Assembly: GCF_000429125.1 (NCBI RefSeq)
Contig: NZ_AUBG01000014.1
Coordinates: forward strand, 62,001-126,000
From: Aequorivita capsosiphonis DSM 23843
GTDB taxonomy: Bacteria > Bacteroidota > Bacteroidia > Flavobacteriales > Flavobacteriaceae
Length of the DNA stretch: 64,000 bases
Direction: 5' to 3'
The notes below the pieces were generated by a model. That model was not told where the DNA came from, ran no database searches, and was given only the letters and a program-made list of their open reading frames with translations. The translations under genes and the position numbers were made by a program. Positions 28,816-37,746 of the stretch are shown one piece after another (the stretch's first letter is position 1; each line of letters begins with the position of its first letter).

Positions 28816-29756
28816 TGCAAAATCGTATTACCGAACTTTTTAAAATAGATTATCCCATAATTCAAGCTGGAATGATTTGGAACAGTGGTTGGCGACTTGC
28901 CAGTGCTGTTTCAAATGCTGGCGGATTAGGCCTTTTGGGGGCAGGTTCTATGTATCCTGAAATTCTTCGTGAACACATCGTTAAATGTAAAAAAGCAACC
29001 GCTAAACCCTTCGGTGTAAACGTGCCCATGCTTTACCCAGATATTGATAAAATAATCGATATCATTATTGAAGAAGGAGTAAAAATTGTTTTCACCTCAG
29101 CAGGGAATCCAAAAACTTACACTTCAAAATTAAAGGAAAATGGAATTACAGTCGTTCACGTTGTTAGCAGTGTAAAGTTTGCGCTGAAAGCACAAGATGC
29201 TGGTGTGGATGCTGTTGTTGCTGAAGGTTTTGAAGCGGGCGGACATAACGGCCGTGAGGAAACGACTACGTTTACATTAATTCCAATGGTGAAAGAGCAA
29301 TTGGAAATTCCTCTAATAGCTGCTGGAGGAATTGCTACAGGACGCGGAATGTTGGCAGCAATGGTTTTAGGAGCGGACGCTGTGCAAGTGGGAAGTCGTT
29401 TTGTAGCTTCGGAAGAGGCATCCTCACATCGTGCATTTAAGCAGATGGTAGTAGATGCCAAAGAAGGCGACACCCATCTAACTTTAAAAGAACTGGCACC
29501 GGTGCGAATGTTGAAAAACAAATTCTTCGAAAGTGTAATTCAACTTTATACCACCAATCCAACAAAGGAAGATCTACAAAACCATCTAGGTCGAGCTAGA
29601 GCCAAACGCGGCATGTTTGAAGGTGATTTGGAAGAAGGCGAATTAGAAATTGGTCAAATTGCAGGACTTATTCACGATATAAAACCAGCCGCGCAAATTC
29701 TAGAAGAGATACTTATAGATTTTGAAAGCGCTAAAAATGAGGTTGCTAATTTTTAA
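28815..29756 (+). CDS. Nitronate monooxygenase family protein
   Basis: 313 residues, FMN-dependent TIM barrel of the NPD/2-nitropropane dioxygenase family: DYPIIQAGMIWNSG, SNAGGLGLLGAG, EGFEAGGHNGREE (with the family's catalytic-region His) and GADAVQVGSRF, the phosphate-binding loop. Oxidises alkyl nitronates such as propionate 3-nitronate, or acts on related substrates. It overlaps the S8 protease by one base, which implies coupled translation although the products act in different compartments. Confidence 0.9.
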   Translation: MQNRITELFKIDYPIIQAGMIWNSGWRLASAVSNAGGLGLLGAGSMYPEILREHIVKCKKATAKPFGVNVPMLYPDIDKIIDIIIEEGVKIVFTSAGNPKTYTSKLKENGITVVHVVSSVKFALKAQDAGVDAVVAEGFEAGGHNGREETTTFTLIPMVKEQLEIPLIAAGGIATGRGMLAAMVLGADAVQVGSRFVASEEASSHRAFKQMVVDAKEGDTHLTLKELAPVRMLKNKFFESVIQLYTTNPTKEDLQNHLGRARAKRGMFEGDLEEGELEIGQIAGLIHDIKPAAQILEEILIDFESAKNEVANF

Positions 29757-29798
29757 AGAATTTTAAAAAACTATTCCTTAAAATATTCCTAGAAAACG

Positions 29799-29830
29799 AA
29801 AACCCTTCCTTTTAAAAAAGGAAGGGTTTT
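29799..29830. terminator. Bidirectional rho-independent terminator
   Basis: aaaacccttcc and ggaagggtttt form a strong hairpin with A/T flanks on both sides, between the converging nitronate monooxygenase and M36 protease genes. Confidence 0.9.
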
Positions 29831-29853
29831 GATTTTGAACTAAAATTTAAAAC

Positions 29854-32800
29854 TTATTCCTTAATAAGTTTTTTCGTTATCTGGCCATTGTTACCTTGAA
29901 TTAAAATAAAGTAGATAGAAGAAGCCATTTCAGAAACGTCAATGGATTTTTCAAGTCCCATAGTATGCATATCAATTGTTTTTATCAACCTTCCTCTCAT
30001 ATCATAGATATTCAAATTATCTAATGAAAGCTGCTGCGGATTCGTAATGGAAATTTTGTCCTTAGTAGGATTCGGATACATTTGTATGCTTGCGAAATCA
30101 GCGTCATGATCCCCTATCCCTGCTGTGATATCTACCGTAAGTTCAAATGTACAAGTAGTATTATTTCCAGATTCATCTTCAGCAGTTAAAGTAACAGTAT
30201 AAACCCCATTGTCTAGCTCTGTGCCCGCAACAGGAACTTGCGTAGTCATGGTTATAGGATCTGTACAGTTATCTGTAGCAGTTGCCTCACCATTAACGAA
30301 ATAATCCGGAACTACATACAAATTGCCAGCTCCAGGATCTTGAGTTTGATCTACTGGACAAGTAAGATCAGGAGCAATAGTATCTTCTACCGTAACAACG
30401 GCAACACAAGTTGCTGAGTTTCCATTAACATCTGTTATCGTTAACGTAATATCATTATCGCCTAAATCATCACAAGTAAAGGAATCTGACGATATGCTCA
30501 TGGAATCGATGGCACAGTTGTCAGTACTTCCATTTTCTACTTCTGCGACGGTTATAGAAGCATTTCCTGATGCATCCAACTGAACACTAATATTCTGGCA
30601 AACGGCCGCTGGCAGTTCTGTATCATTTATAGTTACGTCAAATGAACAAGTTTGCACAGGGTTTACACCATCGTCATACTCAAAAGTATTGGTGGTGGTT
30701 CCAACTGGAAAAGTGCTACCACTAACCAGACCTTCTGTCTGTGTTAAGGTTCCACCGCTACAACCCACTGGAGAATCCACTATGTAGGATATCTCTGCAC
30801 CACATAATCCTGGGTCATTATCTTGAGAGATATCACCTGGACAGCTCAGGGTTCCACCACCACCTCCGCCAATTACGTTAACAATAGCAGCACATGTGGC
30901 GGTTGCTCCATTATCATTTTTAGCTTCAACAGCTATAGTATTGTTTCCAACATCTGCACAAGTAAAACTCACTGTTGCCGCCAATGGATCTCCTGCCAAT
31001 ACCGAATAGTCCCCACAATCAATTGAAGCGCTAAAAAGCAAATCCTCAGCATTTATAGTGGCGTTTCCATTGCTGTCTAAGACAACATCTAATATTGGAG
31101 CAGAAATTTCATAATCATAATCTAAGCCCCAACTATTTAGTGTACCTGTTAATGCATAAGCGACATCTGCAACTGTAAGTTCCCAAACGCCTAAAGTACT
31201 TTCACCATCAAATACTGATAATGGGTTGTTAGGAATAAATGTTCCGTCTATTGCTGGTGTAGTCGAAGCACACTCATTCTCCACTGGAGTGGCAGCTTCA
31301 TCATCCAAAGTAGCCAAAATATCATCACCTGAACAACCATAACCAGAGGAAGTTCGTCCTGGTCGATCTATTATTGTTGCAGTAGTTCCTGAAGGCGACT
31401 TTATCTTGACTATTAGATCGCCCACCCATCCATGGGTTATGTTTACATTGACATCTAAATCTGTTATGCTAACATTTTCCGTTACGTCCATAGTTACCGT
31501 TACTCCTGAAGCATTCCCATCTGGGATAGAGACTCCAGCATTACTTGATTGTGAACCGGACATTGGAATTAATCCAGAACCAACACATATAATTTCTGGA
31601 GGATTGTTGGTTACATCAATATCGTCTGTTAAGGTTGTAGGGGCGCCAGTACAAAAATCATTTACCATATAAGTAACAGTCACAAGACCTTCTCCTCCAA
31701 CACTAGGATCAAAAGTAAATGTAGAACCATTGCCATCATCTGTTACGCCGGGCCCACTGTAAACACCACCTTCCGGGTTTCCTCCTGAAAGTCCGGTCTG
31801 AATTCCGTCGGCAAGACACACTTCATCAACAACATTTAAACTGGAAAAAGTAGGCGGTAAATCAAAAGCTTCCGTACCGTCACTTTTGCTACCTGATGAA
31901 CCTTGACTTGCACTATAACCTAAACCTCTTCTAGCAAATGCTTCCCATATTGCACAAATATGTGCGCCACCATACAATGCTTGGTCTGCTGCTAAAATCG
32001 CATCCCGACCATCTACAAACCCTGGACTACAAGGCTGTAGTTTTAACCCTTCCGTTACTAGAGCAAGGGCAACGTTATTTCCTCCTGTTCCATTATAAAC
32101 ATCAGGATCAAAAGATTCTGTAGCCATAATTTCCCAAGTCATCTCCCAAAGCATGGTAGCCCAAATCTCTCCTACTCCGTGGGGTGCTACAGCAGTTTTA
32201 ATATTATCATAAGTATGAGGGTTTACACCAAAATTAGTACTGTATGGATGCACTCTAATACCTGGTCCACCAGGACCTTCCCCAATAAGCCAAGTCCCTA
32301 CACCTCTGGAATCTGCTCCTGAGTCTCCTGGTTCCATGGTAAGCATCAAACCATAAAAATCACTCCAGCCTTCACCCATTTGTTCCTGATTTTGAAGACA
32401 GTTAACCTGCGAAGGACCTCCGGTTAATCTAATTGAAATACCATGACTATATTCATGAAGTATAACACTATTGTCTAAATCCCCATCGCGGTCGCTACAA
32501 ACGTACATTTGCATTCTAGGTCGACTGCCATCTGGAGGCGTGGAAAAATTGGCATTACATGTTCCTGAACCATCTTGAGCCTCTGCATTTACAGGATCAT
32601 TCCCAGCACCACCTTTTCCATAATTATTATGTTGGAAGTTTCCACCAACTTCATCGAAACCATACTGATATGCAACATCGTGAAGAATGTTTGTCCAGTA
32701 AAAAAGATTCGTTACGGCCGCATCTTCAGATTGGTCAGCATTACTGTAATTAAGATTTAAAGGAAAGTCAAATATCAAATTACCTCCAGGACTGAAGGCA

Positions 32801-33777
32801 TATTTTCCATCAGGATTATTATTTGCATTATCATCATCATACGCATCGGCATTATTACCTCGTGTGTTGGTGTATTCAGCACCTTCTACCCCATTTGTAT
32901 CATGCCATCCATAAGGTGATGCCAATAGATTCTCTGGATTTGTAACCAACGTTCTTGTTCCATAGTTCGGGTTTTCAGTAGGCATAGCGAAAACATTATA
33001 GCTTGCTGCAGGAGGTGCAGTACTTAAACTTGCCTCAGTGTTATTACGAACTGGTTCCCTCATTGGCCCAACGAAGGGAACTGCAGCTGAAGAAGCAGCG
33101 TGCAAATGATCACGATGATCCCCTAAAATGTTACAGGAAACGGTCCAGTTATCCTTATCCAATATTCTACCTGTAGAAGCATCCACAAGGAAGTTCCACC
33201 AATCTGAAGAAGTCTTTTCGGCAATAGAAAGCTCCCAAATCAACTGGGTACCGACTCCTTCCTTATAGTAATACATTAATTTTGTTGGAATATCTTCTGA
33301 AGAGATATTGGCTTTATTAAAAACCACTGATTTATTTTTACCACCAATATTTTTAATTTCCTGAAGATTGGAAACTTTGTATCCCATTTGGTTCGCCACA
33401 GAAACTATAGCTTGTTTCGCGGTAATTCCTTGTGAACTATTTTTAAGTGTGGCCGGGGCATCTGCCAAAAATTTATTGTGGACCACCAAAACCTTTCCGG
33501 TTTTATCAAAATGCACACTGGATTCGGTTCCGTAAATTTCCAGGCCATTAATAGCCTGGCGTAAATAAACATTGCGAACTTCACTAACTCGGCTTATATT
33601 CTCATTTGTAATTACATAAGAGCCGTTATTTACTTTTATAAGTTCTTCTAAGGATATAGTTGAAGATTTTGAAGCCATCTGTGCGGCTTTCTCTTCCCTT
33701 TCCCGCTCCTGATCTTGGGCGGAGAGCTGAATTGTAAGAAAACATAACACCATTAAGGCTAATGTAGATTTTTTCAT
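29854..33777 (-). CDS. Secreted M36 (fungalysin) metalloprotease with T9SS domain
   Basis: 1307 residues. Signal peptide (1-20), FTP/PepSY-like propeptide (about 40-205), then the M36 catalytic domain with zinc motif HEYSH (441-445) and the third ligand Glu469 in MGEGWSDFYG. After about 640 come a beta-sandwich segment, a proprotein-convertase P domain (ITDLDVNVNITHGWVGDLIV to WGLDYDYE), several HYR/Ig-like repeats rich in paired Cys (SCPGDIS, LTCPVDQTQ) and a T9SS type A sorting domain (QMYPNPTKDKISI to KKLIKE). It should be an extracellular protease; P and HYR domains often aid substrate or glycan adhesion. Confidence 0.95.
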   Translation of the reverse strand: MKKSTLALMVLCFLTIQLSAQDQEREREEKAAQMASKSSTISLEELIKVNNGSYVITNENISRVSEVRNVYLRQAINGLEIYGTESSVHFDKTGKVLVVHNKFLADAPATLKNSSQGITAKQAIVSVANQMGYKVSNLQEIKNIGGKNKSVVFNKANISSEDIPTKLMYYYKEGVGTQLIWELSIAEKTSSDWWNFLVDASTGRILDKDNWTVSCNILGDHRDHLHAASSAAVPFVGPMREPVRNNTEASLSTAPPAASYNVFAMPTENPNYGTRTLVTNPENLLASPYGWHDTNGVEGAEYTNTRGNNADAYDDDNANNNPDGKYAFSPGGNLIFDFPLNLNYSNADQSEDAAVTNLFYWTNILHDVAYQYGFDEVGGNFQHNNYGKGGAGNDPVNAEAQDGSGTCNANFSTPPDGSRPRMQMYVCSDRDGDLDNSVILHEYSHGISIRLTGGPSQVNCLQNQEQMGEGWSDFYGLMLTMEPGDSGADSRGVGTWLIGEGPGGPGIRVHPYSTNFGVNPHTYDNIKTAVAPHGVGEIWATMLWEMTWEIMATESFDPDVYNGTGGNNVALALVTEGLKLQPCSPGFVDGRDAILAADQALYGGAHICAIWEAFARRGLGYSASQGSSGSKSDGTEAFDLPPTFSSLNVVDEVCLADGIQTGLSGGNPEGGVYSGPGVTDDGNGSTFTFDPSVGGEGLVTVTYMVNDFCTGAPTTLTDDIDVTNNPPEIICVGSGLIPMSGSQSSNAGVSIPDGNASGVTVTMDVTENVSITDLDVNVNITHGWVGDLIVKIKSPSGTTATIIDRPGRTSSGYGCSGDDILATLDDEAATPVENECASTTPAIDGTFIPNNPLSVFDGESTLGVWELTVADVAYALTGTLNSWGLDYDYEISAPILDVVLDSNGNATINAEDLLFSASIDCGDYSVLAGDPLAATVSFTCADVGNNTIAVEAKNDNGATATCAAIVNVIGGGGGGTLSCPGDISQDNDPGLCGAEISYIVDSPVGCSGGTLTQTEGLVSGSTFPVGTTTNTFEYDDGVNPVQTCSFDVTINDTELPAAVCQNISVQLDASGNASITVAEVENGSTDNCAIDSMSISSDSFTCDDLGDNDITLTITDVNGNSATCVAVVTVEDTIAPDLTCPVDQTQDPGAGNLYVVPDYFVNGEATATDNCTDPITMTTQVPVAGTELDNGVYTVTLTAEDESGNNTTCTFELTVDITAGIGDHDADFASIQMYPNPTKDKISITNPQQLSLDNLNIYDMRGRLIKTIDMHTMGLEKSIDVSEMASSIYFILIQGNNGQITKKLIKE

Positions 33778-34089
33778 ATTTAAATTTGGTTTTAGTTAGG
33801 CCACTAAAATTACAATTAAAATATAATTATCAAGCATCTATCATTGATTAATTCCGCAGGTTATTTTTTATAACGAAAATAAACTGCTCTGGACTAAAGC
33901 CTTATCTTTTTAAAACAGACTGAAAGCGCTGGATTCGGGAAATAGCTAGTGAATTATTTCTCCCCATGTTTTCAGAGGAACAAGTGAGCTTAAACGTCGG
34001 GAGTGGAAAATTTCTAGCGACGAGTGGCTCGGGGGAGTGCGAGATGCACCAAATTGCATCGTTTTAACGCTATTTGAGGTTAACACAAT
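33778..34089. other. Intergenic region with a GC-richer block of unknown nature
   Basis: Bases 33778-33890 are AT-rich and probably contain the M36 protease promoter. From about 33900 to 34075 GC content rises clearly and one plus-strand frame is open and protein-like (RGTSELKRREWK, then SSDEWLGGVRDAPNC) but has no good start and runs into the cspA terminator. It could be a dispersed repeat, a decayed gene or a structured RNA; I cannot decide. Confidence 0.3.
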
Positions 34090-34117
34090 AAAAAAAGCCT
34101 CCCGATTGGGAGGCTTT
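34090..34117 (-). terminator. cspA terminator
   Basis: On the minus strand aaagcctccc, a four-base loop and gggaggcttt are followed by a run of seven T, directly downstream of cspA. Confidence 0.92.
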
Positions 34118-34138
34118 GACTTAAAAAAATTGTGTGTA

Positions 34139-34330
34139 TTAAAGTACTTTTACGTTAACCGCGTTCAATCCTTTTTTTCCTTCTTGAAGATCAAATTCTA
34201 CTTCATCACCTTCACGAACTTCGTCGATTAGGCCTGAAATGTGTACAAAATGTTCTTTGTTGGTTCCTTCTTCAGTGATAAAACCAAAACCTTTGGTGTC
34301 GTTGAAGAATTTTACTGTTCCTTTGTTCAT
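34139..34330 (-). CDS. cspA: Cold-shock domain protein
   Basis: 63 residues, one cold-shock domain. MNKGTVKFFNDTKGFGFITE carries the RNP1 motif (KGFGFI) and HFVHIS the RNP2 motif; both bind single-stranded nucleic acid, so the protein is a probable RNA chaperone. TATCTTTG on the minus strand (34369-34362) fits the -7 box and gives a leader of about 25-30 nt, much shorter than the long regulated leader of E. coli cspA. Confidence 0.95.
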   Translation of the reverse strand: MNKGTVKFFNDTKGFGFITEEGTNKEHFVHISGLIDEVREGDEVEFDLQEGKKGLNAVNVKVL

Positions 34331-34459
34331 TGTATTTAAATAAAATAATTAATATAAGCCGCAAAGATAGCATAAACATCGACATTACACACTTTTATAT
34401 CACTTTATTTTATAAAATTTAAGAATAGCTATAAATAATAGAATAGTTACCGCTCTAGA

Positions 34460-36142
34460 TCATCGTACAAAGACTTTCCTTTTTTTTGATTCAATCTTGT
34501 TAATCAACCATTGCGGATAGTTTGAAGAATCTTCGGCATCATAAAGTTGTATATTTTGATCGCCATTGGCTTCTAAAAGTTCAGCTTGTTTCTTATTTAA
34601 AATTTCTCCAGCCGTTTGCACTCCAGAATACCCTGCTCCTGCAACACCATGGCTGGCAATACTAGCGCCGCATAGGTACAAATTACTGATCTCGCTTTTG
34701 GCTTTATAGGCAAAAGGACCAATTTGAGTGAGTTTTTTTTCGGTACCGTAAACGCTTCCGCGAGTAGCATTTATATAGTATTCGTTGGTGATTGGCGTGC
34801 CCAATTCACAATGGACAATATGATCACGGATATTAGGGATAATTTTTTCTATTGTTTTGATCATCTTTTCAGTAAGTAGTTCTTTTAGTTGAAGATATGC
34901 TGGGGAACGCGAATCCTTTTCATTTTGAAATTTTTCAAAAATATCATAATCCAAATAAGTAATAGCTTCAATACTGTGATGCAAACCATCAAAACTGGAA
35001 GGATCTTTTAAAGTTGTGCAGCTAAAGAACATTCCCTGAAAGGCTTCATCATTCGTTATGTCTGGAAGCATCATCTTTTTGTAAACGGTATCCAGGTCTT
35101 CATTTGGCATTAACCATATATTGCCAGAATCTATGCCTGCCGCTTTTAAATCCATGGCAACGGTGAGAAAAAGCATTAGTGATGTACAGGAATAGGTGGT
35201 TTTATTTAGTTTCCGCTTTAATTTACTGCTCAGGTTTTCTTCACCTATCAAATTTAAATAGGTAGTATTCGGATCAGCATTTGATATAATTCGTTTTGCA
35301 AAAATCTTCTCTCCACTTTCCAGCTCAACGCCTATCGCAGATTTCTTCTTTTGCCCTTTTAAGAGAATCCTTTTTACATTTTGTTGTGTTTTTACGACAC
35401 CATTATTCTCATTTATTGCATTAGTCATAGCCTTAACAATTGCACCGCCACCGCCACACGGATAGTAACCACCGTTAAAATAATGATCCATAACTGCAGC
35501 ATGCAGAGGAAAACTAGCTTTTGAAGGCGCAAGTCCGTGGTCTCCAAACTGAATGTTGAGGATTTTTTTAAGAAGCGGGTCTTTAATATGCCAATCAATT
35601 ACGCGCCTCAAACTGAATAAGGCGTACTTCCCCATATTTTTGGTGCGAAACGGAATAGCAACATGTTGCCAAAAACCTTCCACATTTGGAAGCAATTGCA
35701 ATTCGGCACTTACATTTCTAACCAGGTTTAAATATTTTTTGATGTTTTTTTCCTCCTTCGGAAATCTTTCTATTAGCTTTTCAACCAATTCACCAAAGTT
35801 TCCTGGAAAGTCAAACCGCTCTTCTCCTATATATGCGTGTTCATAGGCCGAAGGATTCATTCTAAAGAAAGTCAAGTTTTCAGCAATACCTAATCCCTCG
35901 TAAAGCTGTGCTGTGGATTGCCCTTTTCCCAATAGACCAACGTAATGTACTCCAGGCGTAAATCGATGTCCGTTTAAATAAAAACTATGACACCAACCTC
36001 CCGGAACATCGTGTTGTTCTAAAACCAAAACCTTTTTCCCTGCTTTAGCCAAACATATTGCGGCAGAAAGACCACCAACACCGCTCCCTATAATAATGAT
36101 ATCAAAATTTTCTTTGGCAGAATTAGGGCTTTTATTTTTCAA
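34460..36142 (-). CDS. FAD-dependent desaturase/isomerase-like oxidoreductase
   Basis: 560 residues. The N-terminal Rossmann motif IIIIGSGVGGLSAAICLAKA with VLVLEQHDVPGG is the FAD-binding signature of the phytoene desaturase, carotenoid isomerase and retinol saturase superfamily; ASIASHGVAGAGYSGVQTAG near the C-terminus is its second FAD contact. The segment GGWCHSFYLNGHRFTPGVHY looks closest to the CrtISO/RetSat branch. Substrate unknown: carotenoid or another polyene is possible, but no crt gene is nearby. Flavobacteria often make carotenoids, so the assignment is by family only. Confidence 0.8.
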   Translation of the reverse strand: MKNKSPNSAKENFDIIIIGSGVGGLSAAICLAKAGKKVLVLEQHDVPGGWCHSFYLNGHRFTPGVHYVGLLGKGQSTAQLYEGLGIAENLTFFRMNPSAYEHAYIGEERFDFPGNFGELVEKLIERFPKEEKNIKKYLNLVRNVSAELQLLPNVEGFWQHVAIPFRTKNMGKYALFSLRRVIDWHIKDPLLKKILNIQFGDHGLAPSKASFPLHAAVMDHYFNGGYYPCGGGGAIVKAMTNAINENNGVVKTQQNVKRILLKGQKKKSAIGVELESGEKIFAKRIISNADPNTTYLNLIGEENLSSKLKRKLNKTTYSCTSLMLFLTVAMDLKAAGIDSGNIWLMPNEDLDTVYKKMMLPDITNDEAFQGMFFSCTTLKDPSSFDGLHHSIEAITYLDYDIFEKFQNEKDSRSPAYLQLKELLTEKMIKTIEKIIPNIRDHIVHCELGTPITNEYYINATRGSVYGTEKKLTQIGPFAYKAKSEISNLYLCGASIASHGVAGAGYSGVQTAGEILNKKQAELLEANGDQNIQLYDAEDSSNYPQWLINKIESKKRKVFVR

Positions 36143-36495
36143 TTTTGAAGTCTTGTTTAAATTTTAATTGTCCAATTTAAACAAAACCATGTTCTTTTTG
36201 CGAAATTAGAACGGCAATTTTAAAAGACTACAAGTCAATTGAAATTTGATTTTTCAGAATATCCTCAAAAGTTTCCCTTTTTCTAATTAAAATCTCAGCC
36301 TCCAGCCAGATCATTTCCCCAATGGAAAAATGTATCTTCGGTTTATATTGCTTTTCAAATTTTATTTTTCAATAGTTCCCTAGAAGTATAAAATAGGAAT
36401 GCCAAAAAACATTAGTCCATTCCTGTTACATTTGTTATTTTTGCAGTCCATAAACAAAACTGCCCACCAAACGGGTAGGTTAGAAAACCGCTATT
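36143..36495. promoter_or_regulatory. Divergent intergenic region with sucC -7 box
   Basis: 353 AT-rich bases between two divergent genes. TATTTTTG (36436-36443) fits the -7 box, 53 bases before sucC. I see no repeat, RNA gene or clear -33 box in the remainder. Confidence 0.45.
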
Positions 36496-37686
36496 ATGAA
36501 TTTACACGAATATCAAGGAAAAGAAATCTTAAACAGTTTTGGCGTTGAAATCCAGCGAGGTATCGTGGCCACCACTCCAAAAGAGGCAGTGGAAGCCGCA
36601 AAAAAGCTTACCGAAGAAACTGGAACAAGCTGGCACGTAATTAAGGCCCAAGTTCACGCTGGTGGCCGTGGAAAAGGTGGCGGTGTAAAAATTGCAAAAA
36701 GCCTTCAAGAAGTTGAAGAAATTTCTGGAAACATAATAGGAATGAACCTTGTAACTCCACAAACTTCTTCGGAAGGAAAAAAGGTACACCAAGTTTTAAT
36801 CGCCGAAGACGTTTATTACCCCGGTGATAATGAGCCAGAAGAATATTATATGAGCGTTCTTTTAAACCGCTCTACAGGAAGAAACATGATCATGTATTCT
36901 ACCGAAGGAGGAATGGATATTGAAACTGTTGCTGAAGAAACTCCACATTTAATTTTTACCGAAGAAATTGATCCTGCAGTTGGTCTTTTAGGTTTTCAAG
37001 CGCGAAGAGTAGCTTTCAACTTGGGATTGAGCGGAAAAGCTTTTAAGGAAATGACAAAGTTTGTTACAGCGCTTTATAAAGCTTATAACGAGTCTGATTC
37101 TTCATTGTTCGAAATCAATCCTGTTCTAAAAACAAGTGACGATAAGATTATTGCAGTTGATGCAAAAGTAAGTCTTGATGACAATGCACTTTTCCGTCAT
37201 AAAGACTATATGGAAATGCGCGACAAGCGTGAGGAAAATCCTGTAGAAGTTGAAGCAATGGAGAAAGGCCTAAACTATGTGGACCTAGACGGAAACGTTG
37301 GCTGTATGGTTAATGGTGCCGGACTTGCCATGGCGACTATGGATCTTATTAAACAAGCTGGTGGCGAACCTGCAAACTTCCTTGATGTTGGGGGAACAGC
37401 AGATGCCGAGCGTGTTGAAGCTGCTTTTAAACTGATCTTAAAGGACCCTAGCGTAAAAGCGATTTTAGTTAATATTTTTGGAGGAATTGTTCGTTGTGAC
37501 CGTGTGGCACAGGGAATTGTTGATGCCTATAAAAATATGGGAACTATTGAAGTACCAATCATTGTTCGCTTACAAGGAACCAATGCAGACATTGCAAAAG
37601 AATTAATAGACAACAGCGGACTTGACGTTCAAAGTGCTATTGAATTTCAAGAAGCTGCAGATAAAGTTAAAGCAGTACTTGCTTAA
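36496..37686 (+). CDS. sucC: Succinyl-CoA ligase (ADP-forming), beta subunit
   Basis: TCA-cycle enzyme coupling succinyl-CoA cleavage to ATP synthesis. 396 residues: ATP-grasp domain opening MNLHEYQGKEILNSFGVEI, with VIKAQVHAGGRGKGGGVKIA as the nucleotide-binding strand-loop, then the ligase/CoA domain with FLDVGGTADAERV and VNIFGGIVRCDRVAQGI, the power-helix and phosphate-site segment. Full length. The alpha subunit gene sucD is not adjacent, as in many Bacteroidota. A strong terminator follows. Confidence 0.96.
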   Translation: MNLHEYQGKEILNSFGVEIQRGIVATTPKEAVEAAKKLTEETGTSWHVIKAQVHAGGRGKGGGVKIAKSLQEVEEISGNIIGMNLVTPQTSSEGKKVHQVLIAEDVYYPGDNEPEEYYMSVLLNRSTGRNMIMYSTEGGMDIETVAEETPHLIFTEEIDPAVGLLGFQARRVAFNLGLSGKAFKEMTKFVTALYKAYNESDSSLFEINPVLKTSDDKIIAVDAKVSLDDNALFRHKDYMEMRDKREENPVEVEAMEKGLNYVDLDGNVGCMVNGAGLAMATMDLIKQAGGEPANFLDVGGTADAERVEAAFKLILKDPSVKAILVNIFGGIVRCDRVAQGIVDAYKNMGTIEVPIIVRLQGTNADIAKELIDNSGLDVQSAIEFQEAADKVKAVLA

Positions 37687-37711
37687 TTAACAATTAAGAA
37701 TAATCATTTTT

Positions 37712-37746
37712 AAAGCCTTCCTAAAATATTTTGGAAGGCTTTTTTT
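37712..37746. terminator. sucC terminator, also covers the converging gene
   Basis: aaagccttcc, an AT loop and ggaaggctttttttatt. The stop codon of the converging DUF2254 gene (37745-37747) lies in the T-run. Confidence 0.92.

Noticed and set aside
30000-33700. Several plus-strand ORFs inside the M36 protease region
   Set aside because: They are antisense shadows of the 1307-codon protease with no family similarity.
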